The notes below the pieces were generated by a model. The model was not told the DNA's origin. It did not search any database and saw only the letters and a program-made list of their open reading frames with translations. From Deinococcus sp. (GTDB lineage Bacteria > Deinococcota > Deinococci > Deinococcales > Deinococcaceae), in contig JAGLBK010000018.1 of the NCBI GenBank assembly GCA_018260275.1, forward strand, positions 1 through 20,896: a stretch of DNA of 20,896 nt, in the 5' to 3' direction. The position numbers and the translations under genes were made by a program. Below are positions 9,841 to 16,821 of this stretch, piece after piece. Position 1 is the stretch's first letter, and each line of letters opens with the position of its first letter.

Positions 9841-10415
9841 GGTTGCGCTTGTCCTGCGCGGCCCTGAGCCAGCATGTGAACTCCCCGGATGCCCATCATC
9901 AGCCCGCCGCCCAGCACCTCGTACATCCCGCCGTAATGCCGCGCCAGCAGCAGGCCGACAGGAATGGTCAGGGCGCTGGCAAACGGCACGGCATTGAGGC
10001 CCAGACGCTTTTGCAGCGTGGCCTTGTACAGTGGAATAACGGCCAGTCCAAAGGCCAGCATGCCCAGACCAGTCGCGGGGGCCGCTACGAATAAGGCCCC
10101 GAGCAGTGTGGCGATGCCGCCCCCGCCACGAAACCCGAAAAAGACCGGATAACAGTGCCCCAGCACCACCATGATAGTCGCCAGCCAGGTGAGCTCCTGA
10201 GCCAGCAAGTCGGTCAGACCGACGGCCAGTGCGCCGCGCAGGGCGTCTGCGAGCGTCACCAGAATGGCCGCCGTGCGCCCGTATTGCCTGAAGGTGCCGC
10301 TGCCGCCCGGCAGGTCGCGGCTGCGAATGTCGTCGCCGCGCAGGTGCGAGTAGATGACTCCTGTCACCATGGACCCCAGCAGATAGGACAAGGCCGCCAC
10401 GACGAAGAACATCAC
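9837..10415 (-). CDS. plsY: PlsY-like glycerol-3-phosphate acyltransferase, divergent motifs
   Basis: PlsY moves an acyl group from acyl-phosphate to glycerol-3-phosphate, the first step of phospholipid synthesis. The 192-residue, multi-spanning protein has the PlsY layout: an N-terminal membrane segment with SYLLGS, cytosolic loop 1 with DIRSRDLPGGSGTFRQYGR (about 29-47), and loop 2 with GHCYPVFFGFRGGGGIAT (86-103). Loop 2 normally reads F-K/R-GGKGVAT; here the Lys is Gly (GGGG). Loop 1 has GSGTFRQ in place of GSGN-G-TN. It is therefore a divergent paralogue, possibly with altered activity. GTG 10415 is chosen over ATG 10412 because a TAGACT -10 box lies 7 bases before it. It is divergent from the ThiF gene and overlaps the membrane TPR gene by four bases. 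Confidence 0.82.
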   Translation of the reverse strand: MMFFVVAALSYLLGSMVTGVIYSHLRGDDIRSRDLPGGSGTFRQYGRTAAILVTLADALRGALAVGLTDLLAQELTWLATIMVVLGHCYPVFFGFRGGGGIATLLGALFVAAPATGLGMLAFGLAVIPLYKATLQKRLGLNAVPFASALTIPVGLLLARHYGGMYEVLGGGLMMGIRGVHMLAQGRAGQAQP

Positions 10416-10422
10416 AGCTGGC

Positions 10423-10428
10423 AGTCTA
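10423..10428 (-). promoter_or_regulatory. -10 box TAGACT for the plsY-like gene
   Basis: Minus-strand TAGACT, then a 7-base spacer, then GTG 10415. No Shine-Dalgarno is present; the spacing supports GTG as the start and a leaderless transcript carrying plsY and the TPR membrane gene. Confidence 0.5.
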
Positions 10429-10544
10429 GAGCATGGGGCTAGGGAGGGCCGCTCTTTTCTCCAAACGCAGCGGGTGAATCTGGAAGCTCAGGCAGAAGTG
10501 GCGAAACCCGGAAACGTGCCGCTTTTGGCAGGAGCAGCCCGCAT

Positions 10545-10550
10545 TACACT
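10545..10550 (+). promoter_or_regulatory. -10 box TACACT for the ThiF-family gene
   Basis: TACACT followed by GCTGGCC and GTG 10558. The spacing is that of a leaderless promoter. TTGGCA at 10525-10530 is a -35-like hexamer but only 14 bases upstream. Confidence 0.5.
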
Positions 10551-10557
10551 GCTGGCC

Positions 10558-11310
10558 GTGAACTCTACCGGAACCCCACCGCTTTCCCTGACGCGCAGCG
10601 AACTGCGGCGGTATTCGCGCCCGCTGCTGGTTCCCGAATGGCATGAGGCCGCGGCGCAGGAACGCCTGAAAGCCAGCCGGGTGCTGGTCGTGGGCGCGGG
10701 TGGGCTGGGCGGCCCGGTGATTTCGCAACTGGCCGGAGCCGGAGCCGGGCACCTGAGCATTGCCGACGGCGATACGGTCAGCCTGAGCAACCTGCACCGT
10801 CAGACCCTGTTTGGCGTGGCCGATGTAGGCCGCTCAAAAAGCGCCGTGGCCTGCGCCCGTGCCCAGCAGCTCAATCCTCATGTTTCCGTGTCGGCGCTGC
10901 CTGCCCTGACCCCGGCTGGGGCACTGGAGCTGGTCGCCGGTTACGACCTGGTCATCGATGCCACCGACAATTTCGAGACACGTTACGCCATCGCGGATGC
11001 CTGCACTGCGGCGGGCCGGACCTGGGTGTGGGGAGCGGCCAGCGGAACCTCGGGGCTGGTCAGCGTGTTCGACGCCCGCTTTGGCCTGCGCGACGTTTTT
11101 CCGGTGCCCAACGATACCGATTCCTGCGCCGAGGCCGGGGTCATCGGCCCGGTGCCCAATATCGTGGGGGGCATGATGGCGCTTGAAGCCCTGAAAGTCC
11201 TGGGTGGTGTGGGTCAGCCCCTCTACGGGCGACTGTGGACCTTCGAGGCGCTCTCCGGGCGCAGCCGGATAGTGAGCCTTAATGCCTCGTCCATGAAGCC
11301 CGCGCCATAA
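10558..11310 (+). CDS. ThiF/MoeB/HesA-family E1-like adenylyltransferase
   Basis: Enzymes of this family activate the C-terminal Gly-Gly of a small sulfur carrier (ThiS or MoaD) with ATP. From GTG 10558 the product is 250 residues. It shows an N-terminal helix RYSRPLLVPEW, the nucleotide loop GAGGLGG (46-52), the SNLHRQ motif (77-82, Arg finger), DATDNFETR (134-142) and the catalytic-Cys segment DSCAEAGVIGPVPNIVGG (C190). The two CxxC pairs that bind zinc in many MoeB/ThiF proteins are absent, and no rhodanese domain follows. No ThiS or MoaD gene is next to it, so its partner (thiamine or molybdopterin) cannot be told. An open frame extends upstream to 10474, but the TACACT box and lack of similarity there argue for 10558. 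Confidence 0.85.
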   Translation: MNSTGTPPLSLTRSELRRYSRPLLVPEWHEAAAQERLKASRVLVVGAGGLGGPVISQLAGAGAGHLSIADGDTVSLSNLHRQTLFGVADVGRSKSAVACARAQQLNPHVSVSALPALTPAGALELVAGYDLVIDATDNFETRYAIADACTAAGRTWVWGAASGTSGLVSVFDARFGLRDVFPVPNDTDSCAEAGVIGPVPNIVGGMMALEALKVLGGVGQPLYGRLWTFEALSGRSRIVSLNASSMKPAP

Positions 11311-11403
11311 GCTGACTCGGGTCAAACGTGTGTTAAGCTCCATTTGAGCCGACCATCTGCATAGTTATCCCGAGAGCCGACGTTCTGCTCGAAATCCTTT
11401 TCT

Positions 11404-11408
11404 GGAGG
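11404..11408 (+). promoter_or_regulatory. Strong Shine-Dalgarno of the HU gene
   Basis: GGAGG sits 7 bases before ATG 11416. It stands out because most genes here lack such a site, and it fits a highly expressed protein with a real 5' leader (bases about 11311-11415). Confidence 0.7.
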
Positions 11409-11415
11409 AGCACCT

Positions 11416-11748
11416 ATGGCTAGAGCGACCAAACCTGCTGCAAAGAAAGTCAACACCACTTCTGCCCAGGCCAGTAAGATTGCCAAAACTCAGATCGTCG
11501 AGATGGTCGCCGAGCGCACCAGCCTCAACAAGAAACAGGCCGGAGACGCCGTGGCCTGCGTGCTCGAAAACATCGTCAGTGCGCTGCATGCGGGCAAAAG
11601 CGTCGGCCTTCCGGGACTGGGCACCCTCAGTGTGACCCAGACGGCGGCGCGTCAGGGAGTGCGCCCCGGCACCAGCGAGCGCATTACCATTCCGGCGGGC
11701 AAAAAAATCCGTTTCAAGCTGGCGACGACCCTTAAAGGCCACCTGTAA
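11416..11748 (+). CDS. hup: HU-family nucleoid DNA-binding protein with basic N-terminal extension
   Basis: HU dimers bend and compact DNA; in Deinococcus HU is an essential nucleoid organiser. The 110-residue protein has an Ala/Lys/Thr-rich extension (1-21, MARATKPAAKKVNTTSAQAS) before the classical HU core: helices KTQIVEMVAERTSLNKKQAGDAV, then LENIVSALHAGKSVGLPGLGTLSV, and the DNA arm TAARQGVRPGTSERITIPAGKKIRFK, where RPGTSERITIPA matches the RNPxTGExIxIPA arm. The usual RNP is VRP here, so the Asn before the intercalating Pro is changed. The extended N-terminus is typical of deinococcal HU and resembles histone-like tails. It has a strong ribosome site and its own transcription unit, ended by the hairpin downstream. 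Confidence 0.93.
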   Translation: MARATKPAAKKVNTTSAQASKIAKTQIVEMVAERTSLNKKQAGDAVACVLENIVSALHAGKSVGLPGLGTLSVTQTAARQGVRPGTSERITIPAGKKIRFKLATTLKGHL

Positions 11749-11792
11749 AAGAAAGGTGTCAGACCGCCACACCGCCTGAGCAGGGGCGTGAA

Positions 11793-11862
11793 AGGCTTGC
11801 CAGTCGGCTTTCGGGTCTCGCCTGAGAAAGTCGGCAGAAGCTGGCCTTATCTTTTCTTATTG
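11793..11862 (+). terminator. Probable terminator after HU
   Basis: GTCGGCTTTC (11803-11812) pairs with GAAAGTCGGC (11826-11835), ten pairs including two G-U, with a 13-base loop. It is followed after a short arm by the T-rich CTTATCTTTTCTTATT (about 11845-11861). The 5' arm can extend partly through AGGC/GCCT. Confidence 0.5.
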
Positions 11863-11900
11863 AGAGGGGCCTGTCAGAAAAAATGTGATTCAATTCTGCT

Positions 11901-12203
11901 GTGCAAGAGGCCATGAGACAAACTTCACACTTCCAGGGCTTCCGGATGTCCCCGGTGCTGGTCCGGCAGGCGCACCGTTTTCTGCTGGCTTTGAGTGCCG
12001 GTGAAGTCCTGCCCGCCGACCAGATCCAAGCGGCCCCTCTCGACTGGTTGCTGCGTGGTCAGCTGGTCGAACTGGTGGGGAACGCGGCGGGGCTATCGGA
12101 GGGCGCTGCGGCTGCCAGGCCGCCTGCACTGGTCCGGATCACGGCTGCCGGGCGTGAGGCGGTACTGGGAAAACAGCGTTCCCCCGCTGCCGTTTTCCAC
12201 TGA
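11901..12203 (+). CDS. Small hypothetical protein, possibly winged-helix-like
   Basis: A 100-residue protein from GTG 11901 (ATG 11913 is an alternative). I do not recognise it. The middle reads AHRFLLALSAGEVLPADQ, then LDWLLRGQLVELVGN, and the end PALVRITAAGREAV resembles the wing and last helix of small winged-helix DNA-binding proteins (the 'ITxAGRE' ending is common in those). It has no signal peptide or membrane segment. The preceding bases (GATTCAATTCT) are AT-rich but give only a poor -10. It stands between the HU terminator and a convergent unknown gene. The gene is plausible on codon use; the DNA-binding idea is inference. Confidence 0.6.
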   Translation: MQEAMRQTSHFQGFRMSPVLVRQAHRFLLALSAGEVLPADQIQAAPLDWLLRGQLVELVGNAAGLSEGAAAARPPALVRITAAGREAVLGKQRSPAAVFH

Positions 12204-12292
12204 AACTCATTCAAAGTTGAAGTGTTCAGGCACGCTGAGGGGTTTTTGTTCCGTTCAGGACACGAAGAAAAAAATACGTTGCTGGCGGGACT

Positions 12293-12706
12293 TTACTCCA
12301 GAATGTATTTGATTCCCTCGGCAAACAGTACCTGATCCACAGCTTGGCGCGGCAGGACGACATTTTTACGCCAGGGCATCCATTCGGTCTGTCCCTGAGC
12401 ACTGCGGAGCAGGCCGCGCAACCCGATTTCTACCGTGCGTGCTGGGCCGTTCAGAAGGGCCTCCAGTCCACTATGCACCGTGGCAGGGTCGCGCAGCACT
12501 CCCATCAGGCGGGCAGAAGGCACCAGCTCATGCGGCATATGACCTGAGGGCAGGGCTCTGGGGTGCGGGCGGTACAGGTCTACCGTAAAGCCTTCGAGCA
12601 CCAGCAGGGCCGCTTTGGCCGCTTCCTCGGTCAGTGGAGTGGCAAAGCTGATATGCATATCGAGTTCAAAGGTCTTGGAGCCGGTTTGCGGCGTGGGTGA
12701 ACTCAT
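12293..12706 (-). CDS. Hypothetical protein
   Basis: A 137-residue soluble protein that I cannot assign. It starts at ATG 12706 with GGAGAG about five bases upstream, one of the clearer ribosome sites in the window. After a polar tail (1-11) the sequence alternates strands and helices: FELDMHISFATPLTEEAAKAALLVLEGFTVDLYRP (13-47), PHELVPSARLMGVLRDPATVHSGLEALL (58-85), then ARTVEIGLRGLLRSAQGQ (88-105) and an amphipathic C-terminus. There is no catalytic motif that I can see. The GC-rich, codon-regular frame and good ribosome site argue that it is real. Confidence 0.68.
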   Translation of the reverse strand: MSSPTPQTGSKTFELDMHISFATPLTEEAAKAALLVLEGFTVDLYRPHPRALPSGHMPHELVPSARLMGVLRDPATVHSGLEALLNGPARTVEIGLRGLLRSAQGQTEWMPWRKNVVLPRQAVDQVLFAEGIKYILE

Positions 12707-12811
12707 CAGGCTCTCCGGCGCTGGAAAGGAGTGGCGCGAGTGACATGGAGATAGGGCATCTCCTCAGTTTAAGGGAAAGCCGGGCGCGGTGACGCTGAAG
12801 CGGTCGGGCCT

Positions 12812-13333
12812 TTACTTGAACTTGACGGTGCCCATCATCCGGGTAAACAGGTCGCTGGCTGAAGCGTAACGCTCCGGGGTGTCGGTCAGCTGGAAGGAGT
12901 AGATGTTTTTGTGGTCCTGGGCAAACCAGATACGCATCTTGACATTCTTGCCACCCTTGGTCACGGTATATTCGCGCTCCATACCGTTCAGGCCGCCGTA
13001 ACGGGCGTTGTAGCTGCTTTGCTGGCGAACCTGAACCCCGGTGGATTTGACTCCGGTCTCAAAGCCCTTGAACTGCTGGGCCAGGTCCATGGTCTTGCCG
13101 CCGTTCGGTGCAAACAGCAGGCGCACCATCGTGGCGGGCGGCGTTTTGCCGGAAACCATGCTCACGCCGCTGGTCCTGTCGCCCAGATTGATGCCGAACC
13201 AGCCCTTCGGGTGGCTGAAGCTGAAGGGCAGCTGGGGACTGGTAAAAGTCACCAGAGTCTGTGCGCCAGCAGTGCTGGTCGAGAGGGCGCAGAGGGTCAG
13301 CGCGGAGGCCATGAGCAGACGGGGAGTGGTCAT
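12812..13333 (-). CDS. Secreted PsbP/MOG1-fold-like protein
   Basis: A 173-residue exported protein. The signal peptide is clear (1-24: MTTPRLLMASALTLCALSTSTAGA, cleavage near AGA-Q). The mature part begins with LPFSFSHPKGWFGINLGDRTSGVSMVSG, a pattern typical of PsbP-like/DUF1795 proteins ('fs..P.gW'). A long central strand-helix region follows, then a C-terminal YSFQLTDTPERYASASDLFTRMMGTVKFK, also typical of that fold. The role of such bacterial proteins is mostly unknown. The start ATG 13333 is supported by TACGGT at leaderless spacing. It is probably periplasmic or surface-exposed in this diderm-like Gram-positive. The family call is moderate. Confidence 0.78.
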   Translation of the reverse strand: MTTPRLLMASALTLCALSTSTAGAQTLVTFTSPQLPFSFSHPKGWFGINLGDRTSGVSMVSGKTPPATMVRLLFAPNGGKTMDLAQQFKGFETGVKSTGVQVRQQSSYNARYGGLNGMEREYTVTKGGKNVKMRIWFAQDHKNIYSFQLTDTPERYASASDLFTRMMGTVKFK

Positions 13334-13339
13334 TCCCGC

Positions 13340-13345
13340 ACCGTA
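13340..13345 (-). promoter_or_regulatory. -10 box TACGGT for the secreted PsbP-like gene
   Basis: Minus-strand TACGGT, GCGGGA spacer (6 bases), ATG 13333. This is the leaderless arrangement repeated through the window. Confidence 0.5.
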
Positions 13346-13448
13346 GCAGGCCAGGATGAGTGTCGTGGTGCGTGGCGGTCAGTTGCTGCTTTGCGGCCCG
13401 GTACGGCCCAGTTTCCGCATTGTAGACCGACCCCGGCAACAGGGAGCC

Positions 13449-14069
13449 TTATCTTCCCGACAGGTTGCCCGGTTGCGGCCAGAGCCGTAGATTGGCCGTG
13501 CCCGCCACGTCCCGGATATCCACCGGGCCATAAGCGCGGCTGTCGAGGCTGGAGCCGAGCCGCCGGTTGTCGCCCAGCACCCAGACTTTTCCGGGCGGCA
13601 CGGTCAGTTTGGGCTGGGCGTTCATGTAACCTTCGCTGACATACGGTTCCGCGACCACCCGGCCATTGCGGATCAGCTGGCCGTCTCTGATCTCCAGCTG
13701 GTCCCCGGCCAGCCCCACCACGCGCTTGACGTTATAGGGTCGGTGGCGAAAGCCGTAGAGCGTCTCGAACGCATACGGGCTGTCGGCAGGGGCCTTGAAG
13801 ATGACCAGGTCGCCGTAGTGCAGATAATTGCCGCTGAGGTGCCAGGCGTGCAGCCAGCGCGGATATTTGAGCAGCAGCAGCAGGTGCCCGGTTTGGAGGG
13901 TGGGGTCCATGCTTTCACCGTCGACCCGTGCCAGGGTGGCCCCGAACGTGGTGAGCAGATAGACCGGCAGCAGCGCCCCGAGCATCCAGACGCGCCAGAA
14001 TTCACTTCTGAACAGGGCTGGGCCTCGGCTTTTGTGGGTTGTGGGGGGGCTGGCCTGCGGACGGGTCAT
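13449..14069 (-). CDS. lepB: Signal peptidase I
   Basis: Membrane-bound serine protease that cleaves signal peptides from exported proteins. The 206-residue protein has one N-terminal membrane segment (about 25-46, VWMLGALLPVYLLTTFGATLA). Catalytic Ser53 is in GESMDPTL, the general-base Lys115 in VKRVVGLAGD, and the conserved box E is GDNRRLGSSLDSRAYGPV (166-183). All three boxes are intact. A single anchoring segment and short insert make it like the Gram-positive/Thermus type rather than E. coli LepB. ATG 14069 is preceded by two tandem copies of a 12-base repeat that each contain a TAGAGT -10-like box. Secreted proteins nearby (12812, 18094, 19555) are obvious classes of substrate. Confidence 0.93.
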   Translation of the reverse strand: MTRPQASPPTTHKSRGPALFRSEFWRVWMLGALLPVYLLTTFGATLARVDGESMDPTLQTGHLLLLLKYPRWLHAWHLSGNYLHYGDLVIFKAPADSPYAFETLYGFRHRPYNVKRVVGLAGDQLEIRDGQLIRNGRVVAEPYVSEGYMNAQPKLTVPPGKVWVLGDNRRLGSSLDSRAYGPVDIRDVAGTANLRLWPQPGNLSGR

Positions 14070-14076
14070 ACGCGTT

Positions 14077-14104
14077 CTGAACTCTACTCTGCCTGAACTC
14101 TACT
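14077..14104. repeat. Tandem 16-base repeat in the lepB promoter region
   Basis: CTGAACTCTACT occurs at 14077-14088 and 14093-14104, period 16. On the minus strand each copy carries TAGAGT, a TANNNT -10 candidate; the nearer copy (14081-14086) ends 11 bases before ATG 14069. A third partial match, CCGAACTCT, follows at about 14128. The duplication may double the -10 element or a regulator site. Confidence 0.55.
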
Positions 14105-14154
14105 TGGCCGCTTCGTGAGCAATGCCCGAACTCTGGCGCGGCAGGGCGGTCTGG

Positions 14155-15894
14155 TCAGCGTTCCGCGCGGCGCAGCGGCAGATACTGGGGCGACCAGGCC
14201 CGCTCACGGATGACCTCTTCGAGCTGGTCGTCGCTGAGGTTGCGGACGCTGCGCTGGGCACATACGCCGTCCAGAATGGCCTGCCGCGCCACCTTGACCG
14301 CGATTTTGACGCTCAGTTCGCGCAGTTCGCTGATCGGCGGGTAGACGTGCCCCGGATAGGCCGCCGTGTACTCGGCCAGGGTCAGGGCGGCGGCAACGAT
14401 CATGTTGTCGGTGATCTCGCGGGCGCGGGCTGTCACGGCCCCAAAGCCCAGGCCCGGAAAGATAAAGGCGTTGTTGCCCTGCCCAATGGGATAAAACTGC
14501 CCCTTGTACTCGACGGGTGGGAACGGGCTGCCCGAGGCGACGATGGCCGCGCCACGGGTCCAGTGGATAAGGTCAATAGGCTGGGCCTCGACGTGGCTCG
14601 AAGGGTTCGAGAGCGGAAAGACGATTGGCCTGGACGTGTTTTTCAGCATCGCCATGATGTCAGTCTGCGTAAACAGCCCCGGCACGCCTGTGAACCCCAA
14701 CAGCGCCGTGACGCGGGCATTGGTGATGACCTCGTTTAGGTTGGGGTATTCGCCCGCGTAGTGCCAGCCCTGAAGGTCGCTTCTGCGGCGCACGAAGGGC
14801 ATCTGCTGCACTTCGAGGTCGGGCTGATCTTCCATAAGCAGGCCGTAACGGTCTACCACGAACACCCGCGCTGAGGCTTCCTGCGGGCTAAAGCCCTCCA
14901 TTTCGAGGCCCTGGCGAATGGCGCTAGCGACCCCGATTCCGGCGGCTCCGGCCCCGACTACCGCGAAGACCTGATCGGCCAGGTACTGCCCCTTGATATG
15001 GGCGGCCCGCAGCAGCCCGGCCAGCGCCATGGCCCCGGTGCCCTGAATGTCGTCGTTGAAGCTGGGAACGACCTTGCGGTAACGCTCCAGCACCCGGAAG
15101 GCTGTGCCGCGCGAGAAGTCTTCCCACTGAATAATCGCCTTGGGATAGCGGGCCGCCACCGCCTCGACGAACGTGTCGAGGAATTCGTCGTACTCCGGCC
15201 CGCTGATGCGCTCACGGTGCAGGCCCAGGTACAGCGGGTCTTCGATCAGGTCCTTGCGGTTGGTGCCCACGTCCAGTTCGACAGGCAGGGTCTTGTCCGG
15301 CCCCAAGCCGCCCGCCGCCGTGTACAGGCTCAGTTTGCCAATGCTGATCGCCATGCCCCCAAAACCCTGATCCCCGATGCCCAAAATGGCGCTCGAATCG
15401 GTGGCGACGATCATGCGCACATCGTTGACCGACACGTTTTCCAGCATCTCGTCCACGCGCCCGATGTCCTCGGTGCTGACCGTGAAGCCGCGTGCGTAGC
15501 GGTAATTACTGGAATAGTTCTTGACCGCCTCGCCCACCGTCGGGGTGTAGATGATCGGCAGCATCTCCTCGAGGTGGTCTTCCAGCACGGCGTAAAACAG
15601 CACCTCGTTGCGGTCTTGCAGCGCCCGCAGGTATTCATGTTTTTCCAGGTCGTTGCCAATTTTCCGGTAGCTGCGGTAGGTGCGCTCTTTTTGTTCCTCG
15701 AAGGTCGAAATATGCGGCGGAATCAGCCCCTCAAGGCCCAGTTCACGCCGTTCCTGCGGGGTAAACGCGGTCGTCTTGTTAAGCAGCGGGTTCTGGAGCA
15801 GGGCCAGGCCGCTGACGTTGACAGCGATATAACGCTCGCCACTGGCGTCGCGCCGCACGTCGTAATAATCCGAGACCGGGGGTTTTTTCGGCAT
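14155..15894 (-). CDS. maeA: NAD-dependent malic enzyme
   Basis: Oxidative decarboxylation of malate to pyruvate and CO2 with NAD. From ATG 15894 the product has 579 residues, near E. coli MaeA (565). Motifs: PLLNKTTAFTPQERRELGLEGLIPP (36-60), catalytic Tyr in YTPTVGEA (116-123), the catalytic Lys in SIGKLSLY (about 187), metal-binding acidic residues in IQWEDF (E258/D259) and FNDDIQGTG (D281/D282), and the dinucleotide loop GAGAAGIGVA (314-323). All are intact. The frame is open to an ATG at 15939, but that adds 15 residues of no similarity, while ATG 15894 has a TATGCT box 9 bases upstream. It is a single-gene unit between lepB and the thioesterase. Confidence 0.94.
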   Translation of the reverse strand: MPKKPPVSDYYDVRRDASGERYIAVNVSGLALLQNPLLNKTTAFTPQERRELGLEGLIPPHISTFEEQKERTYRSYRKIGNDLEKHEYLRALQDRNEVLFYAVLEDHLEEMLPIIYTPTVGEAVKNYSSNYRYARGFTVSTEDIGRVDEMLENVSVNDVRMIVATDSSAILGIGDQGFGGMAISIGKLSLYTAAGGLGPDKTLPVELDVGTNRKDLIEDPLYLGLHRERISGPEYDEFLDTFVEAVAARYPKAIIQWEDFSRGTAFRVLERYRKVVPSFNDDIQGTGAMALAGLLRAAHIKGQYLADQVFAVVGAGAAGIGVASAIRQGLEMEGFSPQEASARVFVVDRYGLLMEDQPDLEVQQMPFVRRRSDLQGWHYAGEYPNLNEVITNARVTALLGFTGVPGLFTQTDIMAMLKNTSRPIVFPLSNPSSHVEAQPIDLIHWTRGAAIVASGSPFPPVEYKGQFYPIGQGNNAFIFPGLGFGAVTARAREITDNMIVAAALTLAEYTAAYPGHVYPPISELRELSVKIAVKVARQAILDGVCAQRSVRNLSDDQLEEVIRERAWSPQYLPLRRAER

Positions 15895-15903
15895 AACCTG
15901 AAC

Positions 15904-15909
15904 AGCATA
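15904..15909 (-). promoter_or_regulatory. -10 box TATGCT for malic enzyme
   Basis: Minus-strand TATGCT with a 9-base spacer before ATG 15894. It falls inside the alternative longer frame, which is why the shorter start is preferred. Confidence 0.45.
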
Positions 15910-15994
15910 GGCGCTCGGCGTTGAACCCGGTGCAGCCATGTTGGTACATGCGTGGGAACAGCTTTGGCGTGGGCTGCTTCGCTGTACTGTTGGC

Positions 15995-16429
15995 TTAGGC
16001 TTCTGCCTGTGTCTGTTGCCACTGCGCCCAGCGCTCCCGCAGCGCCGCGAAATTGTCGTCTATGCGGGCCTGCGGCAAGATGACCTGGGTGGTCCGGCCC
16101 GCGCCGATCTCGTCGCCCAGTTCGTTGGTCGCCCGCATGGCCGCGTAGATGCGCCGCCCTTCCTGGCGCACGAATGTGGCGGTCACGGTCACGGTCATGC
16201 CCGGTAAGGCCGAGGCGGTGTGCCGCACCTCGACCTCCGAGCCTATGCCGCCCTCGCCGTCTTCCAGGTGCGGCAAAATAATCTTGCGCCCGGCTTCCTC
16301 GAAATGTTTCGCCATCCAGTAGGTGGCGTAGACCGGATGCACCTGGCCGAGTTCGCCGAAATTGACCGTCATCTCGTCGGTGACCTGCACGAGCAGGATC
16401 TGCGTAAAATCTTCTGGAATGGGCCGCAT
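15995..16429 (-). CDS. Hotdog-fold thioesterase of the FlK (fluoroacetyl-CoA thioesterase)-like family
   Basis: A 144-residue hotdog-fold protein, predicted to hydrolyse an acyl-CoA. Signature stretches are HPVYATYWMAKHFEEAGRKIILPHLEDGEGGIGSEVEVRHTASALPGMTVTVTA and then EGRRIYAAMRATNELGDEIGAGRTTQVI, the pattern of small FlK-type thioesterases. Candidate catalytic residues are Thr in VYATYW, a Glu in KHFEEAG and the His in VRHTA, equivalent to the FlK Thr-Glu-His triad. These proteins occur widely outside fluoroacetate metabolism and most have unknown acyl-CoA substrates. ATG 16429 is preceded by a TAGGCT box with a 6-base spacer. It is adjacent to malic enzyme in the same direction but has its own promoter on each side, so a shared function is not implied. 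Confidence 0.83.
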   Translation of the reverse strand: MRPIPEDFTQILLVQVTDEMTVNFGELGQVHPVYATYWMAKHFEEAGRKIILPHLEDGEGGIGSEVEVRHTASALPGMTVTVTATFVRQEGRRIYAAMRATNELGDEIGAGRTTQVILPQARIDDNFAALRERWAQWQQTQAEA

Positions 16430-16435
16430 GCCGCT

Positions 16436-16441
16436 AGCCTA
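16436..16441 (-). promoter_or_regulatory. -10 box TAGGCT for the thioesterase gene
   Basis: Minus-strand TAGGCT, AGCGGC, ATG 16429; spacing 6 and no Shine-Dalgarno. Confidence 0.55.
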
Positions 16442-16809
16442 GAGCAGTGGGCAAAAGAAGACCACTGTGCCGTGCGTTTGCCGGTTAACGAAAAAACGAA
16501 GGCTCTTCCCATGTTTCGCGGAGCTGAAGTGTGAATGGGTCAAAAAACACCAACTGGAACGACTTGAGTGAGATACTGCTGCCGCGCATCGGCTTCATCG
16601 GATGATTGCCGTCTAGCACGTCGATTTCTCGTTAGCAGCTGAGATGGCTCTCTGAAATCCACTATGAGCTAAAACGAAAAGGGGAGAGGCTTTTGCGCCC
16701 CCTGAATCAGGAGTCGGGCAGGGTGCCGGGACGCCCGCATTTGTACGGGCCTCTTCTGTATGGGCCTTTTCTGAACCCGGCCTTCACGCCTGCCGGTGGG
16801 AGGCCCTTA
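16442..16809. other. Intergenic region without a supported gene
   Basis: About 370 bases between two divergent leaderless promoters. No convincing frame is present. Visible structure: GGGG...CCCC arms at about 16681-16702; GCCCG-CATTTGTA-CGGGC hairpin near 16733-16750 within outer CCGGG/CCCGG arms; and a 15-base tandem repeat, GGGCCTCTTCTG at 16747 and GGGCCTTTTCTG at 16762. The middle (16450-16680) is less GC-rich than the genes. An untranslated RNA or regulator sites are possible but not shown. Confidence 0.4.
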
Positions 16810-16815
16810 TAGACT
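16810..16815 (+). promoter_or_regulatory. -10 box TAGACT for the YihY-family gene
   Basis: TAGACT, six bases GCGAAG, then GTG 16822. It overlaps a TATAGA in another register; either gives a start of transcription at or next to the GTG. Confidence 0.55.
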
Positions 16816-16821
16816 GCGAAG

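Noticed and set aside
10474..10557. 28-residue N-terminal extension of the ThiF-family gene
   Set aside because: The TACACT box 7 bases before GTG 10558 and lack of family similarity upstream favour the shorter protein.
12220..12285. GTGTTC...GGACAC arms and an A7 run between two convergent unknown genes, as a terminator
   Set aside because: The loop is over 20 bases and the A/T run is not directly next to a stable stem in either direction.
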